From Solenopsis invicta (Eukaryota > Arthropoda > Insecta > Hymenoptera > Formicidae), in contig NC_052666.1 in the NCBI RefSeq assembly GCF_016802725.1, positions 27,743,497-27,807,496 of the forward strand: a DNA stretch of 64,000 bases, in the 5' to 3' direction. The notes under the pieces are model-generated. The model was not told where the DNA came from. It worked only from the letters and a program-made list of their open reading frames with translations, and made no database searches. This document shows positions 25,101-38,310 of this stretch, piece after piece. A program made the position numbers and the translations under genes. Numbering within the stretch: the stretch's first letter is position 1; every line of letters begins with the position of its first letter.

Positions 25101-27976
25101 TTGCTTACAAAATATCTTTACATTCTCATTAACTCTGAACAGTCATTCGGGCTTCTCCGCACGTTCTTAATTCGTTCCATCTTTACTTCACCCACCAATG
25201 GTGCATAGTAATAAAAATTATAAGATTTAAATGTTAACTTTCCGCCCTACTTTCACGCGGTTATCTTTCTCGTGTCGGAGACCCAATTTCCCTTCGCTCA
25301 TTCACGTAGTCTGGTAAACAACCGGAGCAAGCAAGACAATTAGCATAATGGATAGTGATACTGTAAATAAAAATGCAAAAAATTTCACTAATACTTTTGT
25401 ATCTTATAATCGAACTATGTCTACTTAAAGGCATTACGGTCGCAGCGCCAGATAAATCAAAGCGCGAGATCCGCGGATTAAACAAACAATGGCTATCTAC
25501 ATAAACGTGAGAGAATTTCCCATCTTTATGTAAAAACCTTTTCGCGTGATAAGAAATTCACAATTTCATTTTCTATCGCGTGATCGAATTATCATGTCTT
25601 CCGCCGCGGAATCGGAATGGTGGTTTCAGGAATTTCAAAAGGACTTTGATCTAGTAAGAGCCGATGAAGCCTCGCGTCGGATTTCGAAACTGGTGGGGCG
25701 GGAGAAGAGGGACGAAAGAGAAAAGGAACGAGAGAGAAAGGAGGGAAACGCGGTGGATGCCGCCGATCGTCGTCGGGCAACGATTTAATTGATGGCACTT
25801 AACAGATCAACGTTATGCCCGGCTTAATTACCTGTCGCTCGTTAGTTCACACATTTTAATCGATTTATCATGCGCGAGGCGAAGGCGACGACGCGACGTG
25901 CCCGAATATGACAATGCAGCGGACGAACTTGTGATATCACGTCTCCAGAATTATACGGAAGCGACTCGAGCTTACTACTGAGAATTTTCTTGAAAATTCA
26001 TTTTCACCACACCTTTAACACCGGAAAGAGAGCTATTTGGATAGCTAGCAAATGTTGACTAAAATAGTGCTAATTAAATATATTTTATTAATATAACCAA
26101 AAATAATTTTACTTTTCTAAGTTCTTAATAAGTAGTGTCAAACATATTAATGTAGTCAACCGTTCGATAATACTTACGAAATATTTAGAAAAGAGTAAAA
26201 TTGTTCTTCGTCATATTATTAACGAAATATTTCATTGACATTATTTCATTCAGTTGCTAACTATTGCTAAATTTTTTTCATTGTAGGAACTAGTCCAAAA
26301 AGTTTAATCATAAACTTAATGCTCTTCATGAACAGGGCTGGGCGTATTTGAAATATAATTTGTATTTTGTATTTCAATGGAGTACATAAAAATATTGTGT
26401 ATTTTAAATACTTTAATGATATATTTCGCCAGCTCTGTTTATGAAACATCTATGTGTCTAATGAAAAAGAGAAACAAAACTGCATTTTTAATTATTACAG
26501 TAAGATCATTACACTTATGTAGCTTCGATATTCTCTGGCGGTTTTGGCACAAATTTTTCCTATTAATGATTACGCCGTTAATTCCTCACGTGTTACACAT
26601 GAAGATACAATACACGATAATAAGTCCATGCATTTTCTTAAAGATTTACATATCTCCGAAGCGTGTACGGATCGTTGCAGCCTTACCTTCGATGTACACA
26701 ATGCATCGAAAAAATGACCGTGACCGACCCATTATTAGCGATGACTGTTGTTAAAACAGTTTGGCTGCAGAGAGAAAAAAAATTCCGGCGAGTCGCGAGG
26801 TTTGCACGTCGGTGCTGATTCACAATGCCGTCGCCGTACGTGACGCGGAGTCGCAAACAACGAGAATGTGATTTATCGCGCGTAACGCGCTAATCGGCGG
26901 CACCGTCAAAGTCACGCGTCACGCCGCTTGTCCCCTTTATCTCCCTTCTCTTTTTCCGCGCGCGAGCGCGAGCGCGCGCAGCGTCTATCTTTCTAAGTCA
27001 CGTCTGCTGAAAGAAAGCCACAGATACGGTCGCGGAATTATCCTGGGAGCTACAATTTTTTTTCGGTAAAGCTTTTCGGAGGAGCGGTGAGTGGGACTGA
27101 AATCTCGCGAAAGAATCTTTCTCTTTGAAGGAAAAATCGGCGACGAGCAATAATTATAAAACATGAGACGAAAGCGAAGAAGGCGAAATTCAAAAATGTT
27201 ACAAAATATTCGTTGGTCTCTTATTAGCGAAAATTTTAAGATGTATAAATCACATCTCAAAACATTACCATAAATATAAAAATTTCATAGAATATTCCGG
27301 TATTACGTTAGAGTATATCTGTGTAAAATTTGAGCAGAGTTTACTCGTTGATTTGAAAGTTACTTAATTTTACTTTTGATTCTTATGTAAAATCGCGTTT
27401 CGCAGTACTTATTTGCAAATTGATAGGAAAGTAGCATTATCAATTAAATCAAAATTTTTATACATATACTAATAAAACTCTAATAAATATTCATGCAAAA
27501 ATTTATTTAGATTAACTCGTTTAAAAGTTCTTTATTTAAAACAAAATATAGTAATTTTCGCTACAAAAACCATTATGAATCGAATTTTTCATTGTTTTCT
27601 TCTTTGCAGCTAGTTTCAGGCTAAAAATTCGGGCATTCGCGATCAAATTTTTTTTTGCCAATTAGGAAAAAAAGAATAAACTTTGAGGATAAGCCTTCAG
27701 TCTTTAAAATTTCGATAACTTTTAGTTCGTATTGTGTAGCCAAATCATCCTTAACGAGAGAAAGCCGCGAGCGTCGACGGACGGTCGACACCTCTTTAGA
27801 TCCTTCGAGCGTCATTTAACTTTCGTTTCAAGGAATGGAATCGAAGCGAAAGGAAAAGGAAGAGAGAACAAATGGTCCACGACTAACCCAGTTTCAGCCT
27901 CCGAATCGCCGAGGCGTAATTTAAACGCCTCTATTACAAAATTCCTCTCCCGCTTCACCCGCAGGCAGGCAAGCGG

Positions 27977-28035
<59 letters not shown>

Positions 28036-29031
28036 CACGTGCACACGTGGAAGAGCGAGCGAGAGAGTCCACCGTCGACAACGCGCGTCTCACCCTCCTT
28101 CCGTCGCTGCCCTTCATGCGCTCCTCTCTCGTAATAATAGAAGGACGCGACGCGATGGAGCAAGAGTGCCGCGCCGCGCCGCGTCGGCGGCGATGACACG
28201 CGCGTGCACGCGCGCGCATGCACATACCCGCGCGTACGTAACTTACGGATACACGTATACGCACACGAATACGCATGACCGCGCGGCGGCTCGCTCGTTT
28301 GTTTACCCGTCGCGGCGCTCCCGTGTGAACGCACCGCGCGCCGACTTCGCCTCTTCTTCCCCCCTGATCGTCCGACGTCCCGCCTCCTCTTCACGACTCC
28401 ACTCCTCGTCGCCCTCGACGTCGTCGTCGTCGTCGTCGTCGCGTATCTTGCGGTGCACCGCTCGCTCCGCACGCGTCCCTCGCCTCTCAGCCTTCACACC
28501 GCCTCTCCGTTACTCTCGCGCGGTAGTCGCAATTCCCGCCCTCCTCCCTCCGTCCCCCCTTTCTCGTTAGAGCCGACTTTGCCCGTCTTCGTCGTTCCGC
28601 ACGTCGCTTCTGCTCGCGATCTCCGTCTCTTCTCTCCGTCGCTCTCTCGTCCGCTCGTATCTGTCGCTGTTTCTCTCCTCCTCTCTCTTTCTCCCCCTTT
28701 GTGGCGCTCCGTAGCGCTCACCACCTTCATCTCTCACGGGGATACCCGCCGTCTCCTTTTCATCCGTTCTCGCTCCGCCGTCTCTCTTTCTCTCTCTCCC
28801 CAACGATCTTCTCTCACGCGCCGTGAATATCTGTCGTCTCCCGCCTCGGCGACGGCGGCGGCGGACGTGCCTTTGCCGGTTCGGCCTCGCCATTTCGCAC
28901 GCTATCCTCTTTCCACGTGGAACGTCGGCGCTGCTTTTTGTGTCTCCGCTGGCGATCCTTCGTCTCCCTGCCTCTCTTCCAAACGTCCCTCTGCGATCGC
29001 CGTTCCTGTCTTCTCCTCCTCCTCCTCCTCC

Positions 29032-29067
<36 letters not shown>

Positions 29068-32000
29068 CGCCACGATGGATTAACGATTAACGCATCCGGC
29101 GAAACTATCGCGTGGCACCTGCGCGAGAAATAAATTTGCCGCTGACGTGAGCTGCCGACACACCCGGGGGGTGCGTCTCCGCACGCCTCCGTCATCCATT
29201 TTTCGATCCACTTTATTCAGCTCATCTGCAACTCTTGTCCCGGAGATCGCGTCTGCCTCCTCCACGACGTGTCTTGGTGTGCGCGACGTCGGCACACTGC
29301 CAGCCAGTCAGCCGAGAGCCACAAAAAAATGAAAGATTATTCGGAACGTTCGTAAAGGTACTGGCTTGCGGGAAGCCGAACCTCCCGTTTCCCATAGCGG
29401 GAAGAACTTCGGTATTTCAGTCACGGCGATGCGCGACGCGAGCCGGCTGCTGCAGCGGCAGCAGCAACGTTTGAACTTTTCTGAGACTGAAATGGAAACG
29501 AGGCGAACGCGAAAGGGCAGCGGTATCGCGTGCCGGATGGGATGGAAATCGACTGAAGAAGCGAAGGAAGAAAACGAGAAGAGCCAATCCCATCCAACTC
29601 GGACCTTATCGAGACTTTAAACCTGCTTACGATCAATCTGGAACCGGTAATGCCCTCGTAAAATTGTCCTAGACCACCCAGGCACCGCGTTTACCCCGGG
29701 AGGGAGATATCTAGCTCGGAAAAAAAGAGAGACACGGAAGCACGTGAAATAGGTGGATACTCCCGATAGTTTTGTCTGGACTCGGCACAAACGCGTTTGC
29801 ATCTCTCTCTCTCTCTCTCTCTTCCCCCTCCCGGATGCTCCGTGTCATTCTCGCCGTTGTTTCGCTCGCTCGCTCGCTCGTCACGCTCATCGCCGGCGGC
29901 TCCTCGTAAATCACCTCTTCCGCGAAGCGCGCACAAAAAAAAAAGAAATAGTACTCCGACTGGGATGGAAGAGCGTGTTGCATCTAGGCAACACGTTGAC
30001 CTACTGTCGTTAAGCCGCGAACGGTTCATGCTAGGAACTCGGACGAAAGCTATTTCAAATTATTACCATTTTTTTTTCTTCCATTCCGACGTAAAGAAAC
30101 CTCAGCACTACTGTCTCTAGTTATCGGTAATAGCAACGCGCGCTTTGGATTATGCGAATACCAAAGACGGATAATTGTGTTCTTATCTGAGAATTACAGG
30201 TCACGTTGTCGACGGACGTATTAAATACCGTTTTTTTTTTTGCCTTCTGTTTTCCAGGCTAACAAACCACTAATGGAAAAACGACGACGAGCGAGGATCA
30301 ATCAGTCCTTGGCGGCGCTGAAGGCGCTCATTCTCGACAGCGCTCGCCTGGAGAACACCAAGCACAGCAAGCTCGAGAAAGCTGATATTTTGGAACTTAC
30401 GGTCAGGCATCTGCAGCGACAGAGATCGCTCGCTCAGCCCGGCCTGTCCAGGTACAAGGCGGGATACCAGGACTGCTCCAGAGAGGTAAGAGCACTTTTA
30501 ATTTTAACGAGAGCGCAATGTAATGTCATGTACATTTAATAATTCACGCGAATGGGAAAAATGTTGTAACTTTTACGGTTTATCTGAAATTTTAGTTTTT
30601 TTTTACGATACGAAACAGAATATCTGCCTTAAAAGAAAACATCTTTTCCCCTCGAAAATCCTGATCGATATCTCCGTATTTCCGAGAACAAAGAGGGGAC
30701 TCACCGTCCGTCGGTGAGAACAAAAAGGCGATGCGGAAAAACGCGAGTTTTGCGTCACGTTTACCATTATACTCGGCACGTTTCGTCACGGGGTAGCACG
30801 AGGAAGGGACGCGGGCGGGATGGAGAGCAGGAGCGGGAGGGTGGTGAAAAAATTCCAGCGCGTCCGGGGAGCGTGTAATCGGAGAACTCGGCGGAACTGG
30901 TTCGTGTTACACGGCGGAAGGGGATGGGGAAGGAGGGATTGTACGCGGTGGAAGAAGAACCCGCCCGAAACCACCCTCCCTCCCACCTCTTTCTGCTCGG
31001 ACGGCGATAGGTATCTAACGTATCGGGTTTGTCCTCGGGGAATCTCGCGTGACTCCGTGAAGCTCAATCGTTCGTTCGTTAAGGAACGTCCAGTCGCGAA
31101 ACGAGGGGAAACTCGTTGAAAGCGGACACCCTCTAAATGCCGTCGCGCAGAATTTGCCGGATGAACCTTGCGGTCGGATCTCTGGTCGAGTCAGGTAGTC
31201 GTCGCTCGATCCGGGGGAAGCGGAGGCGAAGGCTCTTTAGTTTTCGGTTTCTGCGCGCGAAGACTCGGCGCAGAGTGGCCGGAATTGCGATCGAAATCAA
31301 TCTCTGCACAGGTATACATTGACGTATTTCGTTAACTGTGACTCAATTTGATACGATATCCTGTCTTGTAATTATAATTTAAGAATTATTGTACAGTATT
31401 GCAATAATTTTTTTTTTAGAGAATATGAAAAAAAGCACATTAAAGTTTAAAGAAACGCAAGAATTTACAAACAATTGTATAAGGAAATTTAAGGACTTTA
31501 TCGTAGGCTGAAGATGTGAAGGAGAGTTACGATTTTTTATAAACAGTTACACAGAAAAAAAATTAGTCAACAATCAAATCAATAATTTATTGTTTCATAT
31601 ATAAAATGTTGAAAGAATTTCTAATCTTAAGCAGACATAAACGTAAACAAATTTGTTTTTTCATGTAAGCAAAAATTATGTCTTTAAGATTATCAAATCC
31701 TTTCAAGATTTTATATTTTTGCTTATAATATGAATTGCATTAACTTTTTTCTATTGTAATATCTATTTATCAGATTTGCAACGTTTTATTATTAATAAGC
31801 CACGTTATATAATTCCTTATATCTTTCCAATTAAAGATTTTCTTTAACAGTTGCGCGTTTAATCGCAGACTGGATGCAACAATTTTGCCGTCCAGAAAAC
31901 TTGACTCGAGGCGGACTTTTTTTTTCGAGCAACTTCGAGCCTACGCGACGCGATACCGCGGCATTTCCGTCGTGTATCTTCATCGGTACGACGGCGCGGC

Positions 32001-35000
32001 ACGACAAGCGTGCCGCGAAGCTCTAGGCGGGCGTCTAGTCGATTGTCGGCCCGCTCGATCGCATCGACAAAGCACACTTGTCACGACACAAAGCCCGACG
32101 CGTGTGCGCTATACCTGTCGCGCGACCGCCTTATCAGAACGCCTCGCCGATAAAGTCGCCGACTTGCCGGCGCTAGGATGCCCGCCGTTCGAAAGATGTA
32201 GCGCCCACACGGGGCGCACGTGCTCGGAAGCGCAGCAACTGTGCCCTGCGTCATAAAGATAAGGGAAGAACCAATTGGGAAGACTTATTGCTATCGTTGA
32301 AAAATCACATACGCGAGCGGGACGTACACTCGCGGTGGCGGCGAGAGTGTTTTAATCTTCCGCGGACTCACGTCGAAGAGTGATCACTGTAATAAAGCAG
32401 CCTTACGTAATTCTTACGAAATTGCTTTTCTCACATTTTATCGCAACTTTTGTCGAATTCGCCATCGTTTTGTCATACGCGTATAATTATCGAGCAAATA
32501 CGCGCGATGTGTGTACTATGCAGATATATGTGTACGGATACGCATGTGCACGAGTACCGATTGAAAAGCTTTGAAATTGCATGCACATGTTCCGCGCGCA
32601 ATTGCGCAACGCGATTCAACGATGACGGCCACCTTCAAGGCCAAGGTCTTCCGCGTGCACGCGAGAAGATGCGGACCAGCGGTGTGTCAGCGTTCTCAGG
32701 CTCTATAATTTGATATACATATATACGCTCTAAAACGTGGCACGGGCAAGGTGTTTCTTTAACTGTGTGCTGCGATAAAGGCGCGCTATCGGAGTTTCAC
32801 CTCGAATCTGGGAAGGGTGATTAAAAGATTAATTTCGAAACGCCGAATCTCTCCGTCGTACGCGACGGACGGGCGACAGAGCTCCGGCAGCTCAAAAACG
32901 TACAGCGCGAATTCCGTGACATCCTCTTTAAGGAGGCGGCCGTAGTACTTTCCATTCTTGGGACAATAGAACAAATCGCAGTGGCAACGTCGGACACTCT
33001 TACGGTTCTCATTCTTGGTCGGTTGTCATTCTTGATCGCTTCTTAATCATAAAAAAAAACTTCCACTTGCGTGGAAGAGAATCTTTCATTGATAAAGAGA
33101 AGAAACTTGCGGCCGTTTCCCTTAAAGAGGATGTCGCAAAATTCGCAACTGTACGTTTCCCGATCGTTTTGGAACATCGTAAAAAGTGGATACGATATAT
33201 TATTGATACACGAAAGTAGTTCTTCCAGTGTCATCGCCACCATCAAGTTTAGAACGATCGAGAGTCTCGGAATTTTTCGATCAGCTCTTGCGCATCGGCA
33301 AAGAAATAAATATGATTTAATACAGAGCGAGAATCAATGTATAAAGAATTATATTCATTTATTGTGCTTTTTTCGCATAGAAGGAAAACAGTATCGAACA
33401 TTAATATCAAATTAAAACTAATATATTTAACATTATCATTGTTTCACATAATACACAAGCAAGAAATGGTATGCTTGCTTATGTATTTAATTCTCCTTTA
33501 AAGAATTTATTGATCTTGAATTTTAGCAAAGAAAAAATTTTTTATATTTTAATTTTAATATTATAGTCCTCTAGAAAGCACAATTGATTATTTTGATAAT
33601 AATAGTGTTAAAAAATTGTAATTCTCGAAGATATTGTTTTATTATCCGATATTTTTTTTCTTTAACTCGTGCTAATTATTGTCAAATATTATTTAGTTTT
33701 ATTTTAATATTTTTTTGATTTCATTTTATTTAACACTTTGAAAATGAACGATATTTTCAAAATGTTCTTTTTTTCCATACTTTTGTTCATTAACAATCGA
33801 CATGCGAAAAAACAAATCTTAATCGAGTCACCAATTTCCGCGTTGGAAAACTTTTCTCTCAGAATGTAAAATCTTTTAATTTCAATTGTAGAAACGTTCT
33901 CAATCTGTGAAGCGAATCAAATTTCACAACACTTTTGTTTCGGAAAGAGAAGGGGGAGGGAGGGGAAAGGTGAGTGGGAGAGTGTGCCTAAAATTTCGGA
34001 TGACAAGTTGAGCGGGCAAAGTTATGGCGCGTGATATATGTACGAAGCGAGGTAGGAAGGAAAGAACGAAAGAAGAAGCGAGAATCCCTACGGGGCAAAC
34101 TTTATGGTCTTATAAAATCAGCGGTCGACCAAGACGACATGTCCTGCCATTGCTCCGCGGTCCTTTCTATCTTTCCTTCGGGATCTCGTCCGTCTAAAGT
34201 ATCGCGCATCTCTGCTCGTCTCTGCGACCACAAAACGCATTATCCGCCGTTCGTACCTTCCTTCTCAATGTCGAGGAGTAAAACGGGAAACGGGCGCGGC
34301 GAAATCTCGAAATATCGGCATTTCCCGGAAACGCAGGGAGATTGGTAGCGCATGAAGATTTAACGGGGTTTCCGAGAAATTCTTTAGCGCAAGTGCAGTC
34401 GTAACGAACCGCCCGAATCGGTTTCTTCGCTAACGGAATCTGTCTGGAATTTTAAGCCAAGTTAGTCAGACGCTTGATGACCTGTCGTTGAATTTTCTTT
34501 GAGACAGACTCAACTACGAATTTGTCGAGGGGATCCGAGGGATCGTATATGTATATATTCCTGGGATAGAGGAACGACGCGATGCACTTTGAGAGGGAGA
34601 GAAACACGTTGCAAGAAAACCAGGTCAAAAACCACCTACGCATAGAGAGGTTTTCTCTTACGTGAAACACAGATATTTTATGAAAAGGAGGCGAATCTTA
34701 AAATACGCTCGTGTATGTTAAAGAGTATCGATCGTTATTAATTTATTCTCTTTCTCTCTCTCTCTCTCTTTCTCTCTATTATATATTAAATTAATTTATA
34801 AATTTTTTAGAAACATCCACGTGCGTAGGATCGAAAATGCAAATTCCGTTTCTCCTAATTACTGACGCACGCGATTAACCCACATTCGCGGATATCTATC
34901 CGATAGGCGATCTTTCCGCGCACCCGAAGCCGTCGGTCTCTCTCTCTCTCTCCCCCTCCAGCGTGTGGCGTCGACGGCATCGGCGGCAGCAGGCGGAGGA

Positions 35001-38000
35001 TTCGGTTGCTTTATTTTGAAGCAGCGACCCATAAAAGCTCTCTCGCGCGTTCGCGGCTCGCCGCGAAACTGTTGTCCGCCGCACGGGCGGACGATAGTTT
35101 CGCCGGCGAGCCAGCGTGCTCGCTGCGCGCTCGATGCACGCCCCTCGCCCCGCCGCGCCTCCGCGTGAAATATAGCGCGCGATACGCTATGCGATTAGAG
35201 ATCAATCGCGCCGCTTCCGCCCGAATCGCCGCCGCTTCCACTCGCAATTCGGCCCTCTTCCGGTCTACCGCCGGGCTCGTGTCGCCAGCGGTCGCGCGCT
35301 ACTGACTTTTTTTTTCAACGACACTACACCGTCGCGATTTTTCGCGCGCACGTATACGCCATCGATTAAGCGCGCGATATAATTTTCGCGGATATAATTT
35401 CCCACGTTTTTTTTTTTAATGCAGGTGCAACTCTTCGCAAATTTTTTCCTGACTTCCGCAATAAAAATGCGAAGATACGCTCTTGAATTTTTGTCATCAT
35501 ATTTACTTTTAAACCTCTTCCAAAATACGTCCAGAAAAAAGTTTGTTAAAAGAAGTTGTTTGAACCAAAGAAATTCATACATTGCCATACAGTTAAACAA
35601 GAACTTTTCTTTGATTTGAAGAAATTTTTTGATTATGCCTTTTACTAGAATTAAAGAAATAGTTTGGCTCAACGCAATCTGCAATGCAAATCTTTTTTTT
35701 TTCTTTAAATGAAAAAAGTATATTTTTAACTTTTCAAAATCGGAACAACCAAATTATTTCTTACATTTCTGTCAGTACTTTCTTTGAATTAAAAAATTAT
35801 TTGTTTAAATTAAATGAATAATTTACTTCAAAAAAGGCCAACAACGTCGTTTCTTGAAACCAAATAAATATTTTCTTCAAAGATATTTTTTCTCTCCAGT
35901 TTAAAAAAACCAAGCTCAAGATTTCATGAATTTAAACTTTTCTCTGAGTGTAGTAATCGTGGGGCAACATTGTATTTTGAAGAATTTTATGTGATTTTTT
36001 TTCCGATTAATATTTACTACACATATTTTATATATATTTTTGTAACAAAATATGATTATTTTTATTAAAAACTGTACACTTAATAATTTGTTTTTCAATT
36101 GAATTTCAATGATTTTAAAATATTTTGAATGCAATGATTAAAATATTGTAATTTTTTATTATTTTAAATGAAATAGGTAAATACCAAACAAACGATATCT
36201 TACATAAATTTTACAATGGAGCATTTTGATAATTGATTGGCACGCTGTTTATATCATAAATAGACTGTACATGATGCATTTATCAACTGAAAAAATGGCG
36301 TAGTAAAAGATTCATGATTCAGAAAAATCTCGAGTTCGAATCCTATTATATAAAAAAAAATGTATTAAATTGACAAATTCTACCTTGGAATATTTTACAA
36401 TGCTGGTAACTTTTTTAAAGCAGTTAAAATGTAAAAATCTTTTACGCATTTAAAAAATTCCTATCGTGACTGTAATATTTGATAGGTTGCCAAAATAGAG
36501 TCTTCATCACACATGATGAAATTTGTAGCGAATTTTGCGGTAGAATGTAACGGAAAATCCTCCCCCGTGCACGTGCTACCTCAAATTCTTGCGGGGAATT
36601 TGTGTCTAATGCGCAATTCAATCTTTCTCTTTAATTATCGCGAAATATCGAACCACCGGGGGCACATTATTATAAAATCCCGCCCCGATTGCCTTCCGCG
36701 CGCCGCGCGCCGCGTTAATCAGCGGGCCGCTCTAAGCGCGCGTTAATTAGTGATTCACGGCGATAATACCGGCCACGAAAAGTTCGCAGTTGCGTCGTCG
36801 CAGTTCCGCCCGGCCAACGGGTTAAAGAGCGTTTTATCGCGCCGGTTGTTATCGCCGGCACGTACGAAATAAATTACAGGCCGTAGGGGGGCCCGTCCGG
36901 GTCGTGCAGCCTGATGGGGGGAGGGATGGAGAGGCGGGTGCCGGGCAACAAATAATCACGCGGCGCCGTTACTCGACCGTACTGCGGATTAAAGAGCGAA
37001 ATATTCAATTACGCCTGCGATCGATAATGACTGACGCGCGATACCGCAGCCGTGGTCGGGAGAACGGAATTTCCAGCGCGCAATATATTTTCCGCTGGCG
37101 TTGGCTCGCGCGAATGTTTGTTTATCGCTGGCGCTACCGCGTTCGCAAAAATCGCCCCCACCCACCGCCCGCGCGGAACTGCGTTCGCCAGGACGCAGAT
37201 TGGCTGTCGCTCGCGGCGGCAAGTTCTCGGTCTTTTCCGAACTACGCGAGCTCCTATTTTAACGTCAATATCTCGCGCGGTTGCATGAAATTCAAGGATC
37301 GCGGCGGATGATTCATCCGCACGAGAGCTCTCAGACCGCACCGCGTGCTTTCCGCCGCTATGACTCGATCTCTCCTCTCGTTCGTCGAAAGACCAGCACT
37401 TAACGTCGCACGTTTCTCATTGTCGTGCTTCAGGTGAGCCGCTATCTCGATGCGCCGGACATCATCACGGGCAACACCACGCCGATGGACCCGGCGGTGA
37501 AGCAGCGACTGCTTCGCCATCTCGATAGCTGCGTATCGGAACTAGATCTGGACCTGGGGTCGCGACCGGACAGCGGCCTGGGCAGCAGTCCCGGTAGCGT
37601 GACGGATCGCGTGGCGGGGACGACGAGCCCGGGGCCGCTGGATCACCACGTGACGGTCGGGCCGCATTGCAGCGCCGCGCTCACTCCGGCTGGCCTGATC
37701 AAGTCGGAGATCCCGGAGATGGTGGAGGCGGCACGACCCGACAGCAGCAACACAGCCGGCGACGAGAACAACAACAGCAGCCGGCCGACCTCCGCCTTCA
37801 GCCAGGTGAACCCGGCGACGTTGGACCCGCATCATCCGCATCATCCGTCGAATCTGCCGGTTGATCAGGCCTCCACGTCGCAGCAGAATCCCAACATGCT
37901 CTCCGTGGTGCAAGTGATACCCTCCCGATTGCCGGACGGCCAAGTGGTCTTCCTGCTACCGAGCCACTACGTGCAACTGGCGGCGGCGGCCGCGGCGAAC

Positions 38001-38267
38001 GGCATCAGCATCGGGCCCAATCCGCCAACGGCGATTTGGGCGGCGACCAACATGTCGCTGCTCAAGGCCACCGATAAGCTGGTGAAGCGACCGCACGAGG
38101 ACCTCGGCCAGGAATGGCAGGATCCCACTGGCGGCCTCAAGCCTAGCAAGAGCCCACGAATGGAGCAGCCGGAGCAGCCGCTCGACTTCACCACCACGTC
38201 CAAGAAGATGAAGACCGCCAGCTCGAGAAACTCGACGCATTCCGGCGTCGATCACCATCATCTGCGG

Positions 38268-38310
<43 letters not shown>

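Larger units (their letters stand above)
22156..30257 (+). other. Hes intron 1 (8.1 kb)
   Basis: Non-coding DNA alternating in composition. 22,156-22,660 is GC-rich with CACGTG at 22,598-22,603 and the Su(H)-type core CGTGAGAA at 22,645-22,652. 22,660-23,370, 24,700-25,540 and 25,980-26,760 are AT-rich. 23,380-24,680 and 26,780-27,010 are GC-rich. 27,950-29,700 is CpG- and pyrimidine-rich with several microsatellites. Two transposon remnants lie at 26,034-26,277 and 26,333-26,437. The intron ends in a long polypyrimidine tract before CAG. No independent gene is supported inside it. Confidence 0.85.
30486..37433 (+). other. Hes intron 2 (6.9 kb)
   Basis: Non-coding. 30,486-31,320, 31,855-33,020, 33,900-35,400 and 36,500-37,433 are GC-rich. 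The intervening AT-rich blocks hold palindromic repeat copies at 31,550-31,758 and about 33,376-33,780, a repeat end (CTCTGAGTG next to TA) at about 35,942-35,952, and a tRNA-promoter-like motif pair near 36,296-36,343. No additional exon is recognisable. Confidence 0.85.

Noticed and set aside
27732..29195. Several frames of 130-226 residues in Hes intron 1
   Set aside because: Dominated by (ACGC)n, (CT)n and (CGT)n repeats. Opposite-strand frames overlap and no family resemblance is seen.
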